This document shows, piece by piece, positions 37,116-48,300 of a DNA stretch of 64,000 bases. The notes beneath the pieces were generated by a model that saw nothing but the letters and a program-made list of their open reading frames with translations, made no database searches and was not told where the DNA came from. Source of the DNA: Cristatella mucedo (Eukaryota; Bryozoa; Phylactolaemata; Cristatellidae). A program made the translations under genes and the position numbers. The stretch spans positions 466,501 to 530,500 of the forward strand of contig WPIO01000095.1 in assembly GCA_009760855.2 (NCBI GenBank), in the 5' to 3' direction. Each line of letters starts with the position of its first letter. The stretch's first letter is position 1.

Positions 37116-37869
37116 CTAAACTTGGGATGGCATTGCCACTAAGATTTGCGTGAGCATGACGTCTTAGCTTACTTTGGATCGCCTTTGACCAGAGTTGCAA
37201 TTGCATATATGTACAAACAATTTTTTTTTAATCCTCATGCCAAATAATTAAAATACAATGAATGACTTTCATCTGGGCAAAGACTTTGTCGTCCAGTTTG
37301 AGGCCGGCGCCAGCTTCATGCAAAGAGGCTCTCTTTTTCTGTGGTACATAGCATTGGCTACCGTATTGGGAGAGCCTTTTTTCAAATCAGAATAGCACAA
37401 GTGCAATTTAAGAAGGCAATAGGACGAATAAAAATGTGTCTAGTACTTGGTTTAATGTGTGAAACACGGCAGTTACGAAATCATTAGTTCAAAGTTCTCG
37501 GTCTTTGCCAGGCAATGCACTATTCTCGTTATGACCCACTGAGATGATTTTAAGTTAACACTCCTCATCTGTTTCCTGTGCTCCTTGCGTCATTTTGCAA
37601 GGAAGCGTCTAGTGAATCGTCATTCAGCAGACGCTGCCGCGGAGCGCGTTCAAAACAGACGTTGTTAACACTGACGTCGTTGGGTCATGAGCGGTCCAAG
37701 ATCGGGCGGAGTCAAGATTTTTATGCAGGGAGCGAGAGCCGAGCGTAATAAAGACTTTCTCCCAATCATGTTAGTGGCCTCAAAGACGGGCTCTGTTGCT
37801 GCAGTTGATGAGCGGCGCTTTAGAAGGAATTTTTTGGTGATCAATAGTATTAAACCCTGCTGAAAGAGT

Positions 37870-38022
37870 CGAGCTGGTTTGACACAGTGATCAAGGTGCT
37901 CGCCCCAATCAAGGTAAAAGTGGATGTATTCGAAGACCTATATCAAGGGCTCAAACTTCTTGTCATATGTGAAGCGCTTAAGTAAAGATTAAATTCTCTT
38001 AGGAAGCCTTGCAAATAAATTA
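37870..38022 (+). mobile_element. SINE-B copy (plus)
   Basis: Head with GTGCTCGCCCC, decayed B box, junction CATATGTGAAGCGC and the LINE-type tail AAAGATTAAATTCTCTTAGG, ending AAATAAATTAT. Confidence 0.65.
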
Positions 38023-38429
38023 TATATGTGAAGCAAAACTAGCAGAGAGACGTTTACCTAAGTCTGCTAATATTGAGATGGTCCTGCTACAAGCGATGCG
38101 ATGCTGACTCTGCGAAGAGATTAGCTCCAAGGCCAATCGCTTGCTGAATTTCAAGTTTAAATGTAATTGTCTAAGCTTAACTAGAACAGACCTACTATCG
38201 AATCGTTGCCATCTGACCCCTCCCCTAAAAAGTAATTTTTATATGCTTAAATGTGAGATTGCCTCGAACCACGTCCGAGAAGTGCCTGAATTCATCCGCC
38301 GTATTGTGCTTTCGCATTCACCCCTCGACATTGTTAGTTTGTGTCGTGCGGCGAGCGATTGTCTATTGCCCACTGCATGAGCTGCACAGCTGCCGCTGGG
38401 GCTCTTCTCTTCTATGCAAATGTAGCTGT

Positions 38430-38680
38430 TCGATAGGCCGCACCTTGGATGGAGCCACGGATGAATCCTCTGCAGGGCACCTGAATGCTCTTGGGGGAGC
38501 CTGGAACAGGTGTGGTAGTCGAGCAAGTATGAACAAGCCAAGCCATGGCTGGCATCTTGGGTCAGAGTGAGCATCTTACTCTTCACACGTTGATCGACTG
38601 GGAGCTCTTCCAGCTGATGATGCAAAGCAGACACACGGCTACACGTGTCTGAGAGAGTTGTGTCTAACCCTGAAGCCATT
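38430..38680 (-). mobile_element. Old L2/CR1-like LINE ORF2 relic, second lineage
   Basis: The minus strand reads LPVDQRVKSKMLTLTQDASH and GLACSYLLDYH, the LHWLPV..RIKFK..LTLTYKALHGLAPSYLSDLL block of L2 elements. It is clearly diverged from the main family here. Confidence 0.65.
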
Positions 38681-39089
38681 TTATGCACCGCCAGCTGCTG
38701 CGGCAGAGCGGCTTTTTCGGTGGCCACCCAGCTGAAACTGGACGACGCTCGCCCAGCCGATCCGATCTCGGATTTGAGATCGTATGAGAAAATAAAATGG
38801 AATCAGCGCATTTCGCGAATGCAATTGCTGTACAATTGCGTTCGTTTGCATGCATATGAATGCCTCGCCAGAGCAACCATCAATGTCTGCATGGTTAGGT
38901 GATCCTCCGTGGAAGGAATCACTGAAAGGCCCACAAGCCACAGCCGGTGCTTGCAGCTCAAGGAGAGGAATGAGCGCCAGAAATGCACTTGAACCTGAAT
39001 GCTAGGCTGCCCCTTAGCGAGACGGTGAGGACCATGGAGGTTATAGGTCACGCGACGGCTCAACGCGCACGTTCATTTTGATTGCAACT

Positions 39090-39280
39090 GAAATAAATAA
39101 ATTAATCCTAGCTGATTAAACAGCCTCTTTTTGTATAGCGACAGAAGAGCCTTTACGGCTATCACCACCGCTTGCAGTGGCGATACAGAATCGCCCACCG
39201 CAGGAATCGAACCCACGACCTCGGGACCGAGGTCGTGAAAGCAACCGCCTTACCTAGTGTGCCATCACGGCTCACCAAAT
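39090..39280 (-). mobile_element. SINE-A copy (minus), full length
   Basis: AAATAAATAAATTAAT tail, GCTGATTAAACAGC hairpin, body and head with a perfect 11-bp palindrome (CACGACCTCGG/CCGAGGTCGTG) next to the B box. A SINE-B follows directly. Confidence 0.88.
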
Positions 39281-39418
39281 ATAATTCATTTGTTTAGCGC
39301 CCTAAGAGAACTTAATCTCTATTCAGGAGCTTCACATATGCCACGGGACTCGAGCCTACGACTTCGACCAGAACTTGATCGTGGCTAGCACCTTAACCAC
39401 TGGGCCAAATCAGCTCGG
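39281..39418 (-). mobile_element. SINE-B copy (minus), abutting SINE-A
   Basis: ATAATTCATTTGTTTAGCGCC, AGAGAACTTAATCTCT stem, CATATGCC junction and reversed B box CTCGAGCCTACGAC. It is in the same orientation as the adjoining SINE-A. Confidence 0.8.
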
Positions 39419-40104
39419 CTGAAGCTACTCTGCGTTTCAGGATGTCGTCAGCGTTTAGTTGTATCCTGCATGCAGTTCGGGGCTCGCTAATACTGCAACT
39501 GATGAATCGGGAGTTCGCTCTCACCACGGCAGATTCGATGTGAGGAACTCAAGTTCTTCTAATGCGATCAGGGAAGAGGCGATATTAGGTTTTGCATTTT
39601 ATCTGCCGCTTTGTACGTGGGATTTCGACTTCAGCAAGATTTTATAAAAGGTAAGCAGCCTAAATGCGGTGGACGTTTACAAGTAGATGCTTGCGTGCTC
39701 GGGTGACTGCTCGCTTTTCCGGCAATTATATAGAAAAAGAATTTTTTACGGGATAAAGAAGCGCCAAGTCAACTTTTTAACTTTAAAATGGTCGCAATTA
39801 GGTTCGGCTGTAGGCGATGAATGTAGTAGTTAGTATCTCCGCTTACGGACAAGGAGCTTTTGTGGGCCTTTAGACGTCTAGCCCCGCACGTAAGCCAAGC
39901 CAGGACGAGTGCGGCCAGACGAATCGCTCAGTGAATCTCACCCGCTCGACAGTAAACGCCCATCCTGAATAGTTGGGCAACACCTGTGCGGTACCAGTGT
40001 TACTTAGATTATACTATAATTAATTTATTACAATTATTTACATGTATGTAATTAAAAAAATATATTAATGATAATATAATTAATTATTCATACTACAATT
40101 AGCT

Positions 40105-40255
40105 GCTCCATTCCTTTTCATGACCTTGGTCCCGAGGTCGTGGGTTCGAATCCTGCGGTAGGCAATCCTTTATTGCTACTGCAAGCGGTGGTGGTAGCCG
40201 TAAAGGCTCTTCTGTCGCAATACAAAAAGAGGCTGTTAAATCAGCTATTGTATTG
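40105..40255 (+). mobile_element. SINE-A copy (plus)
   Basis: Palindromic head segment GACCTTGGTCCCGAGGTCGT, B box GGTTCGAATCC, GCAAGCGGTGGTGGTAGCCG body and GCTGTTAAATCAGC hairpin. Confidence 0.85.
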
Positions 40256-40431
40256 TAGAACCGAGTTGCAGGAACGTAGTAAAGCAGTGGAGATTAGTTG
40301 TAGTGCTGGTATTAACGAGGCTGTTAATCTGGGAAACTCCCAAGCACGTACACTTATGCAATGCCGCCTACCGTAGCTTCGACCCGCGAGTAAAGTGTTC
40401 ACCTCTAATGACCAAGTTCGTCTTTTAGGGC

Positions 40432-40725
40432 CGTGCGGCCGAGCTGGCTTGGTTCAGCGGTTAAGGGGCTCGCCCCAACCAAGGTCTGGCTGAGGTCGTG
40501 GACTCGAGCCCCGAGGCATATGTGAAGCGTGTGAATAGAGATTTAGTTCTTTTGGGGTGCTGTACAAATGAACTATACTATTATTATTGCCCAGCTGGAT
40601 TGGTCAGCGGTGCTCGCCCCGGCCATGGTCTGGCTGAGGTCGTGGGCTCGAGCCCCGAGGCATATGTAAAGTGCCTGAATAGAGATTAAGTTCTCTTGGG
40701 GCGCTATACAAATGAATTATATTTT
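40432..40725 (+). mobile_element. Two SINE-B copies in direct tandem
   Basis: 40432-40587 and 40591-40725 each carry A-box region, CTGAGGTCGTGG, B box CTCGAGCCCCGAGGC, CATATGT(A/G)AAG and the LINE-type stem-loop tail. The first ends in TATTATTATTG. These are the best SINE-B copies in the window. A third decayed tail lies at about 40748-40800. Confidence 0.88.
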
Positions 40726-41252
40726 TTATTTTTATTTTTTATATTTACTAGGTAAAGCCTCGGGTAGCGATTAAGCTCTTTCAGGCATTAGGAAATATAT
40801 CATACCTGTTTCACTTATTTTCGAATATTTGCAGCGCTCAGCTCGCCACATAATTTTTTTAAATAGCGTAGCAGCAGTGCTGGCACATGCTTTCGCTAGT
40901 AATTTTCGCTCTTTATGTCACATCCGCGCATCTGTGCAAGCACGATGTTCGCCGGAGTGTTTGGTTGACCGAGTAACGCCGCGTAAGCAGAAACCGTGGT
41001 TTTCGCATGCAAGCTACCAGCGCCAGAGGACGGGAGCAAAAAATGACATCGCATCACGAGCGGGCGACAGCCGGCCGGAGGCCGTAGCACGGCGCCTGGC
41101 TGCTCTCAGCTCGAACGCATTCGGTTCGAACGGATATTCATTCGGTTCAAACGGATATACTCGCTGCTTGCAGCGAGCCCCAATAGCGTGCAATTCAAAC
41201 GCACGGCCACTCACTCCAGCAGTTCAAATGAACGATGGAATTATCGGACGCT

Positions 41253-41924
41253 CTAGAAGGCGGCAGCCGCGCTATTGAGCCCCGGCTCGCTGATGACGAC
41301 AAATTGACGGCGGCGAGGCGAGCTAGCGCTTCGCAAGCGCCGGGCACGGCAGCTGGCCATTCCAGCTGCCATCTGGGGGCGTCCTCGATTCACCGACCCG
41401 ATGCCGCTGCCGCCGCTACGGCGAGAAAGCCCGGGATGGCGCGAGCTGGCGGCAGGCGACGCTGCGCACGGGCTTCGCATGCTTCGCATGCTCCGTCCGG
41501 ATTCCGAGCATTCGCCAGCAATCGAGCGTCCCGACGTCCGCAGCGACGACTTTCGCCGAGTGAGGCCGGCGAGGATGCCAGTGAGGCCGCCAGTGAGGCC
41601 GGCGAGGATCGCCACCCAACCTCTGACTAGGCCTGCTGAGCTAGAGTGCGAGCCCGTGCACGGCAATCGTCGGAGACGCCGCCTTTGCGCCGGAGCTACG
41701 CGCGGACTTTCGTGCGACTGCGAGCGGGCGGGCGATCGTTGGGGAGGAGGGTTGACGGCACATTCGTCGCTCGACGTCCATTTTACAGCATCCATCTCAT
41801 CATTGCTAGCATTTACCTGCAGCGTCTTCTTCTGCTGAGATGACGTTGGCATGACGAGCTGATTCATGCTGAGATGACGTTTTACAATATCGACTTTCTT
41901 CCTTCGACCGTCGCCGACTTTCAT
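41253..41924 (-). CDS. 223-codon open frame in CpG-rich DNA, doubtful
   Basis: The frame starts MKVGDGRRKKVDIVKRHLSM and turns into Arg/Ser/Ala-rich low-complexity sequence with a local repeat (AGLTGGLTGILAGLT). A donor-like CTGCAG/GTAAAT at about 41816 could end a first exon KKVDIVKR...KKTLQ. High GC lengthens open frames by chance, so this may be a CpG-rich promoter rather than protein. Confidence 0.2.
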   Translation of the reverse strand: MKVGDGRRKKVDIVKRHLSMNQLVMPTSSQQKKTLQVNASNDEMDAVKWTSSDECAVNPPPQRSPARSQSHESPRVAPAQRRRLRRLPCTGSHSSSAGLVRGWVAILAGLTGGLTGILAGLTRRKSSLRTSGRSIAGECSESGRSMRSMRSPCAASPAASSRHPGLSRRSGGSGIGSVNRGRPQMAAGMASCRARRLRSASSPRRRQFVVISEPGLNSAAAAF

Positions 41925-43699
41925 CCGACGATAGCGGCGAAGGCTGTCGTGTCGATATACAAAGGAAGCTGTTGCTTAGGCTTGCCTGTCTGTCTTACTT
42001 AGTTGGGCGTTCACGCTACGAATTAGTGCAAATTGGTGGCCGTCTTAGCCCCGCCCAATACGCGCTGCTCTAATCATCCCGGAGGTTGGTTAGGTAAGAG
42101 GATTCCGCAGCAAGCCGCCAGGCCAGCGCCGGCAGAAACTGAGTTTGCCGGTGCAGTCATCCTCACAGACGAGTACGAGAAGAAACAAAACAAAAGCAAC
42201 GGAAGCGCGAGAAATTTCTTTCGGGAGAAAAAAGCTAAAAACTCACCCGCTTCCGCGAGAATTTCGCGAGAATTTCGACTGGGATTAGGGCTTTGCTTAC
42301 TTATGCACGCCGACGCGGTGCACGTTTGCTCTAGCCATATTATGCCTGTTGGCAAACTGCAAAGGTTGCCAATAAAAAAAATTAATCAAGCGTCCCGAAC
42401 AGCTGATGATAAAGTGTCCAGAAAGAGATCTATGTTCCCTGTGTTCGCTATGGAAAGTGTGATCATTAATAATAATATTGTCAACATGTATAGTGCAAAG
42501 GTATTTTCGCAACTACGCTCGTGCTGGTGCCGTTACTGATATAGAGTGACCGCAACTTTTGTGGAGATGCAGATAAAGCCGTCGCTACACCGCTTAAGGA
42601 TCTGTGTTAAGAAACGTGGCTTGAACGCTTCAATACAACTCGATCGGACCAGGTCAGCCATTATTTCGGGATGTGTGAGGCTCTCCCAGAGATTATGACG
42701 CGTCGGCTGGTACAACTGAAAGGCTTCGAAATTGAGCTAAGCTTTTTTCTGGACAGTCGACGAATTGGCTCTACCACCAAAGATAAGATGACATAGATGC
42801 CTAAAACAAAGAGAAATTAGCCCCAAATTGGCGACGATTCAGAAGGAAAGTCGAAGATGTAAAAGTGATTTCATACGAGCTGAACCAGCGATTTCGACGC
42901 TGGCGGTTGACCTCAGTTACGTGTTTTGTTGCCGCATCAGCTCGAAGCTGCGGGCGGGCAGGGGGCTGCGGATACTTGTGAGCTTATTGTCAGAGAATGC
43001 ACGAGGTTACTGTAAATCTAACCTCAGCGGACTTTCTCTCTTGAAGGTTGAACGCGGGCGAGCAGCGCAAGAAAGCACGCCGCTACATGCGTTCGACAGC
43101 GAGCGGCCTGGGCTAGAGATCGGCGGCTAGCTACATGACATGGCCTAGGGCTAGGTGACCAATCCTTGCTTAGAAAGTTTGGCAAACGAAATATGATCTT
43201 GGGCACCTTGACTGAGTTAAAACTCATGCACCTGTAAGAGCGATGATGGTGCCAAGCATAAGCTAAATTAATAAAGCTCATTCCAAGCCAAAACCTCAAG
43301 TAAGCTGCCTGGCTCGTCGAGAAGTAGAGCATTCAATGTACGATAAAACGCCAATGATTCACGTGACGAATCGTGACTACGCCTCAGACCTGTTTGTTGT
43401 TCCCTAAACCTAGCTGAAGACAAGTAAAGATGACTTAGAATAGCAATGTAATCATCTCAAAGTTTTCCTGCAGAAACTTTCAATCACAGTTGCTAACTCT
43501 TACAGAAATAAAATTCGTCAGATTAGTCATCTGGACTCTGTAAGTGCTATGAATCCCGTGGCTAATAAGCTTGCTATATACAGACCTGTTTTATGCCCAT
43601 TAAACAGGAACCCAAAAATGTAAATAGAAACTTAAGGAATTAGTTATGTGCATTCAAACATTATTATGTCTAGCAATTGCACCTTTTTTAGCGCGAATA
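41925..43699. other. No gene recognised
   Basis: Frames of up to 168 codons (42033-42539) show no family similarity. No repeats of the main families were seen. Confidence 0.4.
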
Positions 43700-46600
43700 C
43701 AGTAAGTCTTTGTCGATTCGGTTCTACTAGTTAATTTTAAGGCCACTGCTTACGTTAGCAGGCAGTTACTTTTTTATCTGCAGCAGCAGACGTCAGATAG
43801 CTGATCATAAAGTTTCTTCTAGTGAAATCACAACTCTGACTGTGCACACCAGAACCCGTCAAGTGGTCACACGTATATTCTCTCTCCTTTCTGAACTTTT
43901 GAACCTCAACGTGACTGCTGTTTCTCGAACCCAAATCCTGGTAGCAATTCTAAGGTTCATCTGTCTCTTTAGCTCTCTTGAAATCCTCGGCTGATGGCAT
44001 TCCTGCGCTTGGCAAATAGCCCAGCATCTCGTTTAAGCTATGCTATTAGTCGGCTTACTACCCAGACAGAGTCGTATGTATATGTTATTGATTCTAGCCT
44101 CTGAGATGGTAGTTTTTGTCGGATTAGCCGCCTTGCTCCCTCTAGCCAACTTAACTAGTTTGTCCTGACAGATGTTTGTAGGTAGGGCCTCGTCCGAGGC
44201 TGCTCAAACGATCGAAACGCTGAAGCAAAATGTGGCGGCAAGAGTTCGCATCATGGTGGCCCTGACATCAGCTACTGCCATAACAACTTTATTGCCTCGC
44301 ATCCCACATATACTAGCTATACACGGCGATGCATTGCGATGCATCAGCCATTTAAAAAAAAAGCGTTTTGCAATTGCGATTTAAACTAACAATTTTATAT
44401 AAAACAGCGTTACGGATTTAGCCAGCAAATTGTGTGCGACAAAGCATTGCGTTTTCATGCTACTCCTCTCATGGCCAGACTCAGTAAGCCTGCTGAAACG
44501 ATTGAACTGCGATACAAGCGTCGCTTCAATAACAAGCATTAACCAACTTCAGTTTTGATTCTAAATTATATGAAACACATTTCAAGTTCACCCCTTAAAT
44601 TTCATTCGATTGGGTGCCAGCGTTCTTGCACAATGGTCTCCACTCACCCGGTCTATAAAGCCTCCTTAAATATATCGTGGCTGCGATACAGCAGCCATTT
44701 TCAGCATACTTTTTGCGAAACTGCTTATTTGATTTCACATTATAGAAAGCAGCGTCCCGGAAAAGTCCGCTAAATATAAAGCGATTTCGTATGAGCGTTC
44801 TCGCACAATGGCCTCCTATCGTTCCTCCCCAGTGTGCTCTCAAAAGTTTTGAGCTGCGACACACCTGCTCTCCCCAGAATAGGTTTCGCATAACTATGGT
44901 TTGTATTTCACATTATAAACAGCAGTGCTCTGGGTTTTGCCCTAAATTTTTCGCGAATGCAGAGGCCTGCTTTTTTTAAATTAACTCAATTCGCCCGGCC
45001 CAGCAATCTGACCAATATGTAGAAGGTCCTATATAGAAATAAGCTTCGTGCAACTGCAGTTTTGATTTCACAAAAATATAGATAACTATAACAATATAAT
45101 AACAACATAAACATATAATATGCATATTATATATATTATATCTAGTGTATATATTGCATAATAATAAATAAAAAATAACAATAATAGAGCACGTCGTCCG
45201 GCTTTATTGACAATATTTGTGAGGTAGCAAAGCCAGGCTCTCTTATAATGGCCGCGAGTAGCCCGGCCCAATGAGCCACCCTATATTTTGTTGGACTGTG
45301 GTCAAACTGCAATTTCCAAATGAGCGTCTTGAAAATATGGTTGTGATGAAAATTCTTAGCAAAGTTTTTACTGGTTTACCCACCTCATTGAACGCCATTG
45401 TGCATGCGCATTTTAAGTAAAGGTCTACAAATGTCCAACCCAGCGGTGAAGCCTACATTCATGAACAGCTTTAAGGCAGCTATTTCAAAAATTGGCGCCA
45501 AAGCCTCTGGGGTTAAGATTCTACGTTATTGAGAATGGTGTTCCACGGTAACCGGTGAAAATGCATGCAATCTTCCGTGTGCGTTCAAATGAAATGGGCT
45601 CTAACCTCGCGGAGCGGCAAGCCATCATTAATACTACCTCATACGACGCGGCATACGCCTTTTATACAACAACGTTGCCGTGCAACGATAACATATAACG
45701 CCGTTGCTTTTGCGCGTCCTCACCCGCTGGCCTAGGCTACATTTTAGCGTTGCGATACAGCTGCAGCTACCACTACAAGCACCACTACTCTGCTGCTTTA
45801 GATTCCACGTTATCGAAGACAGTTTTACCATACTTACCCATAACAATTTATCCAAGAGCAGAGCACACTTTTCTTTAACTTGAATAGAATAAGTAATTGC
45901 CAATTCTGTCTTACTGATTAAATTTAAGGCCATTACTTGTGCTAGCATGCAGCAATTTTTTTTGGGGGCGGCAAACGTCAAACAATTGAGAATAACTTTT
46001 TTCTAGTAAAATCGCAACTCTGACTGTGCAGCCCAGGACCCATCAAGTGGTCTTACGTACATTCTCTCTCCTTTCTGAACTTTAGAACCTTAACGTAGCA
46101 GCTGTTTTCTCGAACCCGATTCCTGGTAGCAATTCTAAGGTTCATCTGTCTCTTTAACTCGCTTAAAACCCTTGGATTATGGCATTCCTGAACTTGGCCA
46201 ATAGCCCAGCATCTCGTCTAAGCAAAGCTATTAGTCGGCTTACTAACCAAACAGAGTCACTTGTCATTTTTATTGGTTCTAGTCTCTGAGATGGAAGTTT
46301 TTTGTTGAATCGGCTCTTTCACCCCCTCCCCTCCACTAGGCGACTTAACTAATTTGTCTTGGCAGATCTTCGTAGGTGGGGCCTGGTCGGAGGCTGCTCC
46401 AAACGACCGAAACGTCAACAAAGACTGTGGCGGCAAGATTTCGCATTATATATAGCGGCTACGACATATGCTACTGTTTCAGACTCGGGGGAGGGGAGAG
46501 GCTGCAATTGCCCTAAAGCCCTTCATTGGCTCGGATCCCACGCATAATTGCCATACACTGCTATGCACTGTGCTGCAGCGGCCATTTTTTAAATAACAAC

Positions 46601-46870
46601 TTTACAATTGCCACTGAAATTTAAAATTTATAGAACAGGCGTTTCAGATTGAACTACCAAATTTAATGTGACTGGGCATTGCGATTTCCCGTGACTCTGT
46701 CAAATCGCCACGCCCAGCGAGCCCGCTGATACGTTTGGACGGCGATACAGGTGCCATTTCAACAATTAGCTCCGCTCAGCTGCTCTATGATTCTAAATTA
46801 CGGGAAATAGAGTTCCGGGTTTACCCGCTTAAATTTCATGGGACTGAGCACGAGCGCTCTTGCACAATGG
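43700..46870. repeat. Diverged direct duplication, period about 2.2 kb
   Basis: 43700-44636 and 45885-46870 align throughout, for example GTAGCAATTCTAAGGTTCAT at 43941 and 46126, and TTGCACAATGG at the far end. Between them, 44622-44962 contains two roughly 170-bp subrepeats starting at CGCACAATGG-type motifs. No coding capacity was recognised. Confidence 0.8.
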
Positions 46871-46908
46871 CAGTCAGCTGGTCCTCGAAGCCTCATTTGA
46901 GGACGACA

Positions 46909-47105
46909 GTCGTCCCTCGCCGCCACCTCGAGCTTCGACTTTCGCATCTTCACTCTATCGAGGTTTTTTCAAACACATGTACACGCAGATTCATTAAAGA
47001 GTTGATCGAGATAGTGAAAATGAAATGATACAGCGCGTTCTTGGTTGTCTGAGTCAATTATACGCCCCTGTATTACAATAAAAAGTAAAACCAATATACG
47101 TATGG
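46909..47105. mobile_element. Inverted relative of the 2053-2655 element's right end
   Basis: It matches the reverse complement of 2462-2655 with shared blocks such as CGTCCCTCGCC, ACTCTATCG, AGTTGATCGAGATAGT and CTGAGTCAATTATAC. Confidence 0.7.
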
Positions 47106-47423
47106 TCTGAAGGTATGTATTCGAGCAACCCCCCCCCCCCCGGCATACCCTTCAACACCAGGTGAGGCCGCTCGACCACACCTCGTGTGTGGGCGAGAAC
47201 TTTATTCCAAAAAATATGGTGTAGTGAAACCAAGCCGATCTGAGCGTGCTGTTCACTGTTTTACTATCCTAGTGTAAGACCATTATGTGTGCGTGTAATT
47301 AAATGTACAATGATAATATGATATTTTAACATCTAATGTGTCTTATTTTCTCTCATTCTGATGGATATATTACTAAATAAAAGTTTAATGGTGACTATTA
47401 TGGTATTACTTCATATCCTGAGG

Positions 47424-48300
47424 AACAATAACAATACTTTACATGCCCTGTATAAAAAGCATGCTCACAAGACTATGGTTACTATGCACCGCATCAACGC
47501 GTATAACATGGTTAGTTGTAACCTGGAAACTTTCTACATGCAAACATGCTTAGTGGTCGCATGCACAGTGTCAGCGCGCACAAGCACATATACAGGACAT
47601 GGGTATGGACCCAGCAAACACTGTCAGAAACGGGAGCGTTTGAGACTCTATTAAAATGTTGACAGGTCAGAGGGCTCTGAGCCTTCAGTTGATAGTGAGT
47701 TCGATGCTTTAGGAGCATACAGACTAAAAGGCGCGGTATCGAAAAAATTTTAGGTTCTTTTAAGGCATAGCTTAATTATTTGAATCTGAAGAGCGCTTGG
47801 TATGGTTGGTGCTTTCGCGGTTATAGAGCAGCTCCGACAGGTAGGCTGCAGCCAAATAGAAAATGGGACCTATAAGTGAGTAGCGACATTTTAGCGTCGA
47901 TGCTACGCTTGATTAGGAATTAATGCTGGCCGAAGAGAAGCTAAATAATGTAGCGACTTCGATGCTAACGACACACAATCGTGGCTGACGATTGGTTCAC
48001 AAACTGATAGAGCCTGATTGCACAGGGCCCGTAGACTTTTGTGCAGTGCATTTAAGAATTCCACACGGGATGCCATTAAATGCATGGACCAAATTTGATG
48101 GATTCTCCCTGTCTAAGAGGGCCCAAATTGTTGCCACATTATGTAGTTGAAAGTAGGCAGACTTTCTGGCCGAACATATGCTATCGTTTAGTGATGTGTC
48201 GTTTTAGAACAGGACACCTGGACTTCTCGAATATTCTAATGGAGATATACTGGTACGGCAGAGTTTGAGCGCTAAGCTTTCCAATTTCCGAACGGTATCT
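47424..48300 (-). mobile_element. Old LINE copy (minus)
   Basis: The main family's landmarks are recognisable in order (GCATGCACAGTGTCAGCGCG, GGAGCATACAGACTAAAAG, GGGACCTATAAGTGAGTAG, GAAAGTAGGCAGACTT) with many substitutions. Confidence 0.7.

Noticed and set aside
39210-39240. tRNA genes at SINE heads (also 3700, 34690, 40140, 52680)
   Set aside because: B boxes are good, but no acceptor stem closes and the same body and tail follow every copy, so they are SINEs.
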